In this document: in pieces, positions 44,712 through 55,490 of the stretch
Layout of the letters: every line of letters starts with the position of its first letter
Position numbering within the stretch: the stretch's first letter is position 1
NCBI GenBank assembly: GCA_963556145.1
Contig: OY744463.1
Span: forward strand, 5,642,001-5,706,000
Direction: 5' to 3'
DNA: 64,000 nucleotides
From: Hygrocybe punicea
Lineage: Eukaryota; Basidiomycota; Agaricomycetes; Agaricales; Hygrophoraceae
The notes under the pieces: model-generated
What the model was told of the DNA's origin: nothing
The model's database searches: none
What the model saw: the letters and a program-made list of their open reading frames with translations, nothing else
Made by a program: the position numbers and the translations under genes

Positions 44712-46736
44712 TTATTCGTCCCATTGTTTCCCTTGTCTTCTCCAGCGGATGTGGGAATCCACTCTGCTCTGCCGAGAGGGCTGCGAGCTGGAGGTGCTGG
44801 GCGCTTTTGGAGCGCAGGCGTCAACCTTTGGGTGGACTGTTTCAACGGAGGGTTCTGGCGAGCCAAGTGACAAGTTCTGCAACATCGTTGCCAAATCTTG
44901 GGGGTCTGGGTCAGATTTGGACCAAAGCCGTCCGCCTTGTTGAGTAAATGCCCCAGAAACTTTGTCCACCAGCGTCATTGAAGCCATGTAGTGAGCAACG
45001 TCCGCGTCGCAGGCATCTATGGCGCGCCTTGAGGCATCGCGAGCAACAGCAGTGCGGTCTTGCAGCTGGTGGGACTTGAATGTGCGGCAGTCCACTGAAA
45101 TTCCTCGTGGAGAATTTGTTGCGCTGTCGAGCCCTCCCTTCGCGGCGCACCCAAAGGAGGTGCAGAAACAGGTCTGCATGAGCTGATGAGCCCAAGGTCG
45201 TCGTCTCTGCTCAGAAGAAAGACCCCGCGGTGAATGCTCGCAGATCACCGCAACCAATGCACAGTGAACCAGTCGACCACGGGGATAGCGGTGAGTGCGT
45301 GAGAATCTGACCCCTGGCGCCCAAAAGTCTAAGAAGTTGTCGATGAGTGGGGTCAGGTAGTGGTTGATGGCCGTGAGTGGTGGTTCCTGGGGGCCAGGAA
45401 TGATCCCCGCCAAAAACATGTTCTCGGGCTTGCAGCGTAATTCAGGGGGGAGGTTGAGGCAAACCAGGGATATGAGGCCAATGGAAGCCTTCTTTCCTGC
45501 CTGTTTATTGGTGTATGGGTTGAAGAAGTCAACGCAAAGACTAAATACATAGCGGCCTTCGTCGTCGCCACAGCTGAAATGCTGCTTATCAGGGCCTTGG
45601 AATTCGCGAAGGAAAGCGCCATCAAAAATGTCCTGCATGTCATCCGTGCTGCTGGCAGCATTTGTCTTCCAGGCGGAATCCATGCGTTCCTCAAACCCAG
45701 GTCGAGCTGTCAAACTGGCTACCCAGTCCTTGAAGTCAAAGGAAACAAAGGTTTTGATGGGCACCTGGATCTCCTCACCCATGATCACCTGGGGCTTGGT
45801 CAGGCGTTCCTTACAGCATGGGCCTCCACGAAACTCCCGGTGAGTGCAATGGTTGGGGTATTGGGCAATAGGGGAGTCATCTTTGAAGGTGGGTTTGTAC
45901 GTGCGGTGACATTTCTGGTTGGGGCAGACGGCATAGATGATGCTCTTGCCATCCAGATGAAACTGGTCGGCGGCTGAGCGACGATCAACAGGGAAGTCCG
46001 ACATGAGCTTTTGTTCTCGAGGCGATAGGTGGGGGGCAGTTCTCATCAGCGCGAGCTGGACAATGTATTGCAGCATGGAAAGCATGAAATGGCGTCCGCG
46101 ACGCCCGACATTCAGCACCACCTGGCAGGCGACCACTAAAAAGAGGGAAACTTGAAGGATGGGATCAACGTGCTGAAGGAAGGGCGTGAAGTGGTGATCT
46201 GTTTTCATTTCATTGCCCAACGCAGCGCCGTGTTGGGCTAATTTCCGTTTCCACTCCCGTTTTGCCTGGTCCAGCTGACACTGGACTTCATCCAGTCGCT
46301 CGCAGATGGATCTCTTGGTTTCTACCACCACGGCTTGCCTGCCTTTGACAGTATTGAGCCGATTTCGAAGGTCAGCGCAGGCTGAATGCAGTGAATTCAA
46401 AGGAGGAGGCAAAGACTCCCCAGAGTGATGTCGCAGTTCAGCCAGTGCTTGGGAGACTTTCTGAGCCAAGTCCACCACGGCTGCCTCAATTCCCGCCAGG
46501 TGTGTTCTTGGGCTCCCAGACACGCGCTCTCTCCCTTTCTCTCGTATCTGTGACTGGCGTGTTCTTGGGTTCCCAGACATGCGGCTTTTTCCTACCCCAG
46601 CACTTCCTCCTCCGCGCTCAGTTTTACCTTTGGTCTCCCCGTCTAGGCGTGTTCTCGGGCTCCCAGACACGCGTTCTTTCGTACCTCCGGCGTCTCCTCG
46701 TCTAGGCATGTTCTTGGGTTCCCAGACACGTGTCAT
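44712..46736 (-). pseudogene. CACTA Tnp2 transposase: central part followed by its N-terminal zinc part
   Basis: An open minus-strand frame of 674 codons. Codons 1-80 run through subterminal repeats (GSPRTR, GNPRTR) and are probably not the natural start. Next come a coiled coil (about 80-190), a hydrophobic stretch LQVSLFLVVACQVVLNVG, a zinc-like CPNQKCHRTY..HC..CC, and the Transposase_21 core (DMQDIFDGAFLREF, LNLPPELRCKPENMFLAGII and RGRLVHCALVAVIC). After VIC (about 45240) the family normally continues LPAARK..GFASHS; here the frame instead enters CFCTSFGCAAKG...FKSHQLQDR...VAHYMASMTLVDKVSG, which is the N-terminal region of the same family. The true continuation is on the plus strand at 47244. 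The order is therefore wrong and the gene cannot make a normal transposase. Confidence 0.78.
46499..46730. repeat. Four dyad repeats, left-terminus-like
   Basis: Copies of CGTGT..T(T/C)GGG(T/C)TCCCAGACACG lie at about 46499, 46557, 46647 and 46707. The cluster is followed at 46804 by the conserved AGGAATCAACCCTGGG element, the same order as in front of the TET gene. Confidence 0.65.
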
Positions 46737-46740
46737 TTCC

Positions 46741-47243
46741 TACCACTAGCACCGCGTAAGTCCTCCATTCCCTGCCGGCGCCTCACCACTCGCTGGGCCA
46801 CTCAGGAATCAACCCTGGGGCCGAGTGGACCAGCGAACGATAAGACACGGGCAGATTCTTTGCTGAGGGCCAATGCCTGAGCTCATGGGCTTCACCTCTA
46901 GACGACCTGGCCTCCCTGAGCACCTGGGGTTTAATCCCAACCTCCTCTTGCCAGCACACCTGCAGGACTTTGTGCGGAAATTTGTCATAGGCGATGACTT
47001 GAAGACGCAGGCCGCCACCAGTCAATGGGCCAGATCCATTCAGCCTTTTGGGGGCTTCTTCAGCTCACGGCTGCCTGGCGACAAGGAACAGCCTTTCTTG
47101 TTTTCACCCTTTGGGATGAAGGGCAACGTCGGTGCCTGGAGACAGTGAGTCTTGTAGTTCCCTTGGAGGAAGAAAGGACCTAACTTTCTCTTAACCCTCA
47201 GCAGATCAGCCTCCCGCCTCTCAAATGACTGCTTCCCCTCCTC
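46741..47243. other. Leader-like region between dyad repeats and Tnp2 C-part
   Basis: It contains the conserved 38-bp element (46804-46841) and a plus-strand frame 46873-47148 (91 codons, MPELMGFTSRRPGLPEHL...) without recognised motifs, which could be the first exon of whatever unit starts here. Nothing else is seen. Confidence 0.4.
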
Positions 47244-49146
47244 CCTGCGGCAAGAAAAGTTGGGGGGTTTGCTGCCCACTCTCACAATCACTTCTGTTCA
47301 ATCTGCCATTGTACTCGATCATCACATGGTTATGGAAATACAGATTATAATTCTTGGATCTAATGCTCCAATGCCGACTGCCAGGCTTGTGCTGACCAGT
47401 ACAACGATGCACGCAGTGAGGGGGCGAGACAAGCGCTCTTTGACACTTCTGGGGTCCGTTGGTCAGAATTACTCTGACTACCTTACTTTGACATGGCCCG
47501 CTGCGTGGTGGTCGATGGCATGCATAACCTCTTCTTGGGCTTGATCAAAGAGCATTTCAATGGGATTCTTGGCATTCATCTGAAAAAGGCAGAGGAATTG
47601 CCAGTGGTGCCCATTGAACTTTCTTCTGCTTGGAAGGAATTCTCCCCCAAGGAGCAGACTAGCGTCAAAAAGCTACAGAAATACCTCCAAGGCCCTATGG
47701 CAGCTGAACTGGCCAAGAACTGCTTGCAGATCATCAACAAGTTTAAGAGGTGCCATGTGCGTGCCCTCAAATTCATCTGTGCTGAGTTAAAGTGTCCAAT
47801 GGCGGCTCGTTTGGACTCACGTCGAAGGGCTTCAAAAAGTGACCGGGTTGATGCCATCCTTGCCTGGGTAAGTGGTCTTTCTGATCACCTGAACCACATG
47901 CCCACCCACCTTCACCCCACAGCGTCAAGCACAACCAGAAAAGCGAACAACTGGCACTGATACATCAACTGCCCACGGCCATGTAGTGACAATGGAGGAA
48001 ATGGAGGAGATTTGGTCGGACATCAGGAACATGGTGACGCCATCCTGGGCAAGTTCTGTTCCCCAGGACTTGGGCTCTTCAAAACATGGAAAGGTGAAGG
48101 CAGACCAATGGCGCATGCTGGGAATGACCTATTTGCCCATTTCACTTGTCCGCCTTTGGGCAAAAGTTCACGAGGGGAATGAACGAACAGAGCGATGTAG
48201 CAAGATTCTTTCTGTTTCCGTATCCCTTCTGTCTGTGGTCATCATTGCTGCCTCTCAAGTGACCTCCCACCACCGTGCCAACCTGTACCTTCAGCATATG
48301 CAGTCGTACCTCAATGGGGTCTGGGATTTGTTCCCAGAGTACCGTTTTCACCCAAATCATCACATGGCATTGCATTTACAAGAGTACCTGTTACTCTTTG
48401 GCCCCCTCCATGCATGGTGGACCTTTCCTTTTGAGAGAGTTATTGGTACGCTTCAGCGGATTTCTACCAGCAGCAAAATGGGTAAGCAGTGCTGCAGCAA
48501 CTTTTGCAAACGTACTTATATACTCCTAGGGGAATTAGAGCAGACGATGTCGAGGTCATATACTCGATCTGCAAACCTATGCGGCATCTTATGCAAATCA
48601 CACTGTCCACAAGCTCTGCAACATTGTCAAGCAATGTTTGAAAAGCTTTTGAGCCCCCAGGTCCGCGACACGCTCATCACCGACATGCTCAGTGAATCCA
48701 TGGGCTGGGATGTGGCCCACAATGAAGCAGTTACTTGGAATGAAAACACGGCTCATTCTATCCCAACAGGCCTCTGTCGTGCCCTGGCTACATCCCTGGG
48801 CTTTGACCCACCGCAGAAGGCACAGCTCCTCTCTCACCTGAATGTCCATGGCATCACTTATGCTGTGTCATCTAAACACAAAGGCAACTCTTGCATTCTT
48901 GTAGGGACAAAGGGGGCAAGCAATCCAGTTCCTGCTCGCATAGAATGTGTTGTGCAACTACCCACCCCAGAAGGAACTTCCACCCACATTGCCATCCGAC
49001 GTCTTAGGCCTGTGCACAACGTCCTTGATCCATTTAAACCCTTTCCTGTACTTCAAGCTCAAATGTGGGGCGTGCAACTGGCTGATCTGGAAATCATCTC
49101 AGTCGACCAAATTCGAGCCCATTTTGCCTATTTATTCTTGAAATGA
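47244..49146 (+). pseudogene. CACTA Tnp2 transposase, C-terminal half
   Basis: Plus-strand coding starts abruptly with LPAARKVGGFAAHSHNHFC (47244), which is the family's continuation after the VIC of the minus-strand piece. An intron of about 130 bp may lie near 47340, then QALFDTSGVRWSELLYLPYF, VDGMHNLFLGLIKEHF, a 55-60-bp intron (about 47870-47923), WRMLGMTYLPISLVRLW and the DUF4218-like C-terminus (HHMALHLQEYLLLFGPLHAW, FERVIGTLQRI). The final part ends VQLADLEIISVDQIRAHFAY and a stop at 49144-49146. The frame is otherwise open, so damage is limited to the rearrangement. The protein would cut and paste CACTA elements if joined to its N-terminal half. Confidence 0.78.
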
Positions 49147-50895
49147 GAAGAGCAGGACGTCACGGTTGTTATATCAATGTCTCGGGTAAGCCAGCATCAC
49201 CTGTCTTAAGTGGTGTGCTCTAATGCAAGTTCAGGAGTATTGAACAGCATTCTAACAGTATCGAAAAGCTAGCACTAGTAGTCGTCATTGAGGCGTCATA
49301 CATACACAAATATCATCTTCATGTCGCTCAAGTGTTGAATAAATGTCACTCAAGTGTTCACTAAGTGTGTGCTAAGTGTGTGATAAGCGACACACTTGAG
49401 TGTGCGAAGCATTTTGTGGTCTGCAAAATGTTTTATTTCAGAAAGATTTTGCAAAGGTGCAATCTTATTGTGAAATATGAAATATTGTGACATGCAAAAT
49501 CTGTCTGCAAAATTCTTCATTTGGTGACATTGAATTGATCATATTTAGACGCATTGCAAAATTGATTGAATTTGATACATTTTGCAACTATTTGGAGAGT
49601 CAAACAAGGTGTGGGAATAGTTTCACTTTTGTCTACATTTTCACCTAAAACAAAGCATTCATATTTTTAAAATTTTTCCACATTATAAATCCTTGCAATT
49701 TTTTTGGTTTAGATAGTATTTGATGGGTTATTATATGTGAAAATTTAAATGGATTTTGCATGGTTTAAAATCATATGCAAAACTTTAACAAGCTACCAAA
49801 GATTTTGCAATCATTTTGCATCACACAAAATAGTGCGGTGTCAGCAGTGAGTTCATGGCACTGGGCCAATTACAGACCTCAAGGATGGAAACCGACATCA
49901 AATCAGTGCTGGGCAAAGACTTTGCGGCGATTTCTGAGCGTCACGATCCCTTATTCAAACCCCACCCAACTTCTGAGCTCGAATTCAAACATCAACTTCC
50001 TTCTCAACCACAACCTCACGAAACCGCTTCGTCAACCACAACCTCCCTGTCCCCTCCACCATGTCTACACCTAGAGCAACAGACTCAGGGTCACCTCTTC
50101 TGCATTCCCACCCCTTCTGCTATTCACTGACCCTCCCTCTTCTAAGTGTGGCAAGATGACGCAGTCCGCCTTGTTTTGTTGCAGGGTGGCAATGGGTAGT
50201 GACTGCAGCAGGCAAGGAGAAGCTTTTTTCTATCTTAGAATGCTAGTAGTTTGTGGTGTGGTGTAGTGCCAGTCTGCTCATGAGCAGAATTGTGATATAT
50301 TTTGTGATTTTGCTACCATGAAATATTGACAAGAATATTTATTTATCTATTTATTTCCACCTGGCGCACCGTCTGCCCATGCGAAATCTGTGTTGGGTTG
50401 ATGCGAAATCTGTGTGGCTGATGCCCGTTGTCGGACAGAGGCTGCCCTTTTTTTGTTGAGGCATGGCAGAACCTGGCCCAATCCAGCCACTTGGGTTCCA
50501 TGGCTGAATCGGGATGACTGAGCAAGCAGCGGTGTAGGTCCCCAAACTTAACAAATTTGTTTTTTGAAATGTCATTAGTTTTGAAAAGCACCATAAAGAA
50601 CTCATAAAATTCACAGAAATTGTATTAGAAAATCATTTTAGAGGTCATAAATGTATAAATACAAAGTATCTAAGTGTTCTGTGCAGCAGGGACTGGGTTA
50701 CAGCAGGGGTGCCGAATAGAGGGGAGCGCGGAATCCCTGAGTATTTGCCCCAAATCAATTCTGCCCACAACACAACTATAGCACAGCCTCGGCAAATGTT
50801 TTTCGCACTCCGCTCGGGTTCCCCCGTGGTTCGAGCTCGACTTCGACTTACAGAAAAGCTCCAGAGACTGTGGGCTGGTCAGCAACACCCAGGAA
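49147..50895. other. Intergenic, TTTTGCAA-rich, with a shared repeat end
   Basis: From 49340 to 49850 the sequence is AT-rich with many TTTTGCAA words and a short array of CACTCAAGTGT/CACTTGAGTGT. Bases 49773-49849 match 60809-60892 in inverted orientation. The rest (49850-50890) has only short unsupported frames. The last 150 bases (pyrimidine-rich with short CT tracts) should hold the promoter and leader of the kinase gene. Confidence 0.5.
49773..49849 (-). repeat. Copy of a 77-84-bp repeat end (see 60809)
   Basis: Read on the minus strand it starts CACTGCTGACACCGCAC and continues to CATATG, matching 60809-60892 on the plus strand except for small indels. The matching sequence points away from the enclosed genes on both sides. 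Confidence 0.7.
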
Positions 50896-52883
50896 ATGTC
50901 TGATTCGCCACCCACTCAGCAGGGGTATAACCCTCTTTCCCGCGATGTTCATATGGATACGGCCAAAGGCCTGACGATGGCACTTCATGTTCCCGACGTT
51001 AGGATGGCCACTGCAAAGGGTTACATCGCTAATGATATAATAATGGAAACCGCGAAAGGTGGAACGACAATGAAACAAGGCGGATTAAAACTGCGGCAAA
51101 GGGGGCTGCTGGAGAATTCAGAAGTCAAGCGAAAGGCAACTGTCGCTCAGCTTTGTAAGTGAGTCCGTCAACCTTAACCCACTTCGCTACCGATCTCCCA
51201 ATACCTCCTCGCATCACTCCGCATTGGGATAATCTTCGATTTCTTGTCGATTTCCTTCCAAACTAATGCCTTCTTGGAAAAACCAACTTCAGATTTTCTC
51301 GATTATTATTTTCAGAGTTTAGGGTATCTCGCCTCACGGAAACAACGCCGTGCCAAATTTGATCAGGACACCTCTGCCCGTGACCTCAATGCATCTTCAT
51401 ATGCAGAAGAATTCAAATCCTACTGTGGCCGCGAAAGAGTTCTCCTTAGAAGACGTCGAACGAAGTTGCGAGTAGATCAATTCCACATCATTGCACAAGT
51501 CGGTCAAGGGGGTTATGGTGAAGTCTTCTTGGCAAGAAAGCAAGAAACGGGTGAGGTTTGCGCTTTAAAGCGGATGCAAAAACGAACACTATTCAAGATG
51601 GACGAGGTATCTATGTTTCTTATTTCCCTTATCCTTCAGTTTATTTTGCTGTCCGCAGGTTCGCCATGTTCTCGTCGAACGAGATATTCTCACTGCCACC
51701 AAGACACCCTGGCTCGTACGACTTCTTTACGCATTCCAAGATCCTCAGTATGTCTATCTCGCAATGGAATATGTTCCTGGGGGCGACTTTCGGACCTTGC
51801 TGAATAACTCAGGCGTCCTTAAGGAAGAGCATGCCCGATTTTACATTAGCGAAATGTTCGCTGCCGTCAACGAGCTTCATAAACTTGGTTACATCCATCG
51901 CGACCTCAAACCTGAGGTTGGAGTGAGATTATTATTTTACTAATCATTATCCTCACTTTCTTCGTTAGAACTTCTTGATTGACAGTATTGGTCACGTCAA
52001 ACTTACGGATTTTGGCTTGGCAACAGGAGCGCTCAATCCCAGGCGAATCGAATCTCTCAAATCCAAGGTTAGCCCTGACCTTGAGTTCCATGAGATAACA
52101 ACAACGAAATGACTCTTGTATCCCAGCTTGACAAAGTCAAAGATATTCAAATCATACATCGTTCAACCCTTGAACGTCGCTCGATTTATCGCTCGGTCCG
52201 TAACGAAGATCCCCGCTACGCAGACACAATTGTTGGTTCCCCAGATTATATGGCACCAGAGGTTCTGCGAGCAAAGCCCTACACATATTCCGTCGATTAC
52301 TGGTCCTTGGGCTGTATCCTTTTTGAATTTATAGCAGGCTTTCCTCCATTTAGTGGCGGTACGCCCGAAGAAACATGGACAAATCTAAAAAACTGGACGA
52401 AAGTTCTTCGACGACCAAAATACGATAAGCCTGAGGATCTCATATTCAATCTCACGGATGTTGCCTGGGATGCAGTCACTAAGTATGTGAAACATCATTT
52501 TTTCATCAATTACATATCAGTCTGACTCGATCAGGCTTATTGCACATGCAAGCATCCGCTTCTCCACCCTCACTCAGGTCACCAACCATCCCTTCTTCGA
52601 CCGCGTGGAATGGGACAATCTACGTGCAGTCTCGGCGCCTTTCGTCCCAGCATTAGATTCAGAAATCGACACAGGATATTATGACGATTTCACGTCTCTC
52701 GAGGACATGGCTAAATACGCCGAAGTGAAAGAGAAGCAGAGGAACGTTGACAGGGTAAAGGAAAAGGACGAGCCCTTCGGACGGGGTGTTTGGGTTGGAT
52801 TTACGTTTGGGAAAAATGGTCCAGGTACAAAGCCGAATCTGGCAAGTTATGAGGACAGTGGCACGATGACGACAATCTTTTGA
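50896..52883 (+). CDS. dbf2: NDR-class AGC protein kinase, Dbf2/Sid2 type
   Basis: Six exons join in frame: 50896-51154, 51293-51606, 51659-51916, 51969-52067, 52127-52482 and 52535-52883 (544 residues). KRKATVAQL joined to YFLDYYF is the Mob1-binding N-terminal region of Dbf2-like kinases. Kinase motifs: GQGGYGEVFLA (P-loop), CALKRM (Lys), HRDLKPENFLID (catalytic loop), LTDFGL, then the long NDR-type insert before DTIVGSPDYMAPEVL. The C-terminal WVGFTF is the hydrophobic motif with its phosphorylatable Thr. Such kinases act at the spindle pole and septum in the mitotic exit/septation network, activated by Mob1. The N-terminus carries three MxTAKG repeats. It looks intact and single-copy-like, unlike its neighbours. 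Confidence 0.93.
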
Positions 52884-53162
52884 CACGCAAATCTTTATCG
52901 CATTACCGATAAGTATACCGTCGATTCTGTTATCAGTAATAATAACATTAGAATGTTCAACCATTCCCTGATCAATTTGATGTGACCCCGATTTGTTCAT
53001 CGAAGTTTTTCATATTCACATGTTCGGTTCGGTAGAATCTCGAAATTCAATGGCCTTGTATCTTCTCCACAGATTGGATATGTCCAGAATCATTCATCTG
53101 GGCGCTGAAGAAAAATAAACACACCACGCCTCAGGACTTGAATTAGGAGAAAAAGTCACAAT

Positions 53163-55022
53163 TTACGTTGTTTCGCTTGCAAGGTCAGTGTGGTCCTTCA
53201 CACGCATGTGGATCATTGGGAGCAAGAATACAAGCCCTGCAATGAGAAGTACCCATGTAGAAACAAAGATGTTCATATAACTATTCGAAATGATTTGTAA
53301 GCGGTGGCTGAAGCCAGATGATAATACAACTTACGGGATCGAGAGTGCATCCAAGCGCCAAACAATCGCGCCACCTGCTGATTGGATTGATTTGTCTTGT
53401 GGAGATGAAATGGTTCCAATTAAGACACAATACGAAAAGAAGAGACTTACAGAATCCGGTGAAATAAGCTAATTTCGCGGGATCGTTAGACATCGCTCCC
53501 ATCATCCAATACGCTGTTGTCTGCCACATGGCGTCAAGTAGGCTGCAGAAAATGAAGAGCCAGATGTGCGATAGATAGGCCTTGTCATGAATGTCCATTT
53601 TGGACGCATCTGATGGCAGAATCGCTCTCGTATACGCCCTAAATTGCATCAAGTCAGCTGTCGACATTGACGAGCGATGAACCTGACCTTTGGTAGAAAT
53701 ATCCCCAGATATGCACGATGAACACCATCACAAGTAAAACTATCCATCCAGAAAAGGCGCGCACACGACGGCTAACGTTCTTCTTGTCCAGAAGTAATCC
53801 TATTGCGACCGAACCAAGAATTTGAGCCATCCAGTAGACAAGATTGTTCAGAGATCGAGCGCGGATATTGAAGAGTGCGCCGTTGTAATCATTGAATTCT
53901 ACGAAGTCGTGTCAGTATGGACGGGCAGATTGACACAATCACCAACGCCAAGTATAGAACCAGTTACTGGCAAAAAACATGGGGAAGAGGAGAATGATGG
54001 AAGGATCAGTTTTCAGGGCAATCCAGAGGCCATATAATTCAGTCTTCCAAGAGGGATGACGGGTGGTCGTGACTTTAGTTCCATCAGTCCGGATCATCTT
54101 GTTGGAATCCGCCATAACAAGAGGTATAAGGACACCAATGCACGTGAGGATGAGGAAACCTATCTGTTGTGGAGAATCAAAATGGTATCCATTGTGGTCA
54201 ACCGGAGCACGAACATAGGTACCGTTGCCCACTACATTGAAATGGGGATCGTTCTTAGATGCGATTGAGAGAGCAAAACGGACGTCTTACCGGAGTTACT
54301 CTTCACCGAACGTGTTAGCTAAACTTATCGAAGGGGAATGAGACCTACCGTGGAGTGAAAATTTTGTCCCAATGAGACCGCAGCACCAACAACACCTCCT
54401 AAATTGAAGATTGCCCAAAATACACCTATGTATTTTCCCTTTTGGCCCTCAGTTGGATACGCTAACATGAGTGATCCCTGGGCTGTCCATAGTAGACCGG
54501 CACATATTCCGAGGACGGTACCAGCAACGATCACGAAAGGGCCTGACTTGGCATGGATGTTCACAGCACTAGAAGAAGTTGGATGTGCTTAAACGGAGGC
54601 GAGTCTGAATAGCTCACAGGTAAGAGCCAATATACAAGGCGTAGCCCGTAGTGCCAAGTAAGAGTGTCAATGGAGAACCCAAGGTGTTGTTGATTGACCT
54701 GTTGAAAGCCGCCCGTGAGTCAAGGTACCAACGATGTACATGACGGTTCACACCCAGCAAAAAATGCAGCAAATGCAAAGGTTGCATAGAGCGCTGCGTT
54801 GGCATTTGCACTCGTTTTGGAATCAACCTGGCCGCCAGCACCGAGACCGTTCAAGGCATTGAACAACCCGGGACACATGAAGCAGACAAAGCCCAACATG
54901 CAAACTTGGGTGAGAGGATGATAATAGAGACCTTTGAGTCCAGTTGGACGCTCGAAGAGAGCTGATCGCCGCTGGGAATTTTGGTCGCAGCCCTTCTCGT
55001 TGTCAGTTGGAGTGCCAGACAT
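53163..55022 (-). CDS. MFS transporter, UNC93/DUF895 family
   Basis: Minus-strand spliced gene; the likely start is ATG at 55020-55022 (MSGTPTDNEKGCDQNSQRR), with a possible longer 5' exon from 55317. Readable parts: VCMLGFVCFMCPGLFNALNG, SINNTLGSPLTLLLGTTGYA, GICAGLLWTAQGSLMLAYPT, KYIGVFWAIFNLGGVVGA, IGFLILTCIGVLIPL, DPSIILLFPMFFASNWFYTW, VYWMAQILGSVAIGLLLD, AMWQTTAYWMMGAMSNDPAK and LLIAGLVFLLPMIHMRVKDH, stop at 53163-53165. This gives about 11-12 membrane helices, the fungal UNC93-like family; the substrate is not known. Several introns of 50-60 bp are needed. It is divergent from the next gene, with a 470-bp shared upstream region. Confidence 0.88.
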
Positions 55023-55490
55023 GTGGAATCGACTACCAGGGAGGGGCGGCAGCGGATGAATACCAGAGGACCTCAACTCAGAGTCTAAGTACCTTCGGAA
55101 TCCAATAATCGGGTCACGAGCGAAGAGTGCCAACCATCAGAGGTTCCCCATCATATTTGTCCGTTTGGTCGGCTGACATTGCTTCCTTTGTATCAAGGCG
55201 GGGAGCATTAGCTGCCAGTGGGACCATATGCATATGGCATACGTACACCGACAGATCGTGCGGAACTTCTGTCCCAAATCGGGACTCATGCTTTCTGTAT
55301 TGATCAACGGCAGTCATACTACGCCTGGACAGCCGAAGCGATATAACTGAGTTTGAAATATAACTGGGTTTGAATTGTGAGAGTAGCGATAACTTCGAGC
55401 CTCGAAAAACGAGGACAAACGCTCAGCGCTCAACATTGTATATCTCCGAGAGTCCCCAACCTGCTGCTTCTTTTTTTACCAATCCAAATT
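55023..55490. promoter_or_regulatory. Shared upstream region of two divergent genes
   Basis: The intergenic space between the transporter and the large gene on the right. TTGTATATC near 55435 and a CT tract (TGCTGCTTCTTTTTTT, 55461-55477) lie just before the ATG at 55491, as is usual for fungal promoters. A possible 5' exon of the transporter (ATG at 55317) lies inside it. Confidence 0.4.

Noticed and set aside
44712..49146. KDZ-type transposase next to the TET gene
   Set aside because: KDZ partners are expected near TET genes, but the motifs here (LAGIIPGP, VDGMHNLFLG, LPAARK) are those of CACTA Tnp2.
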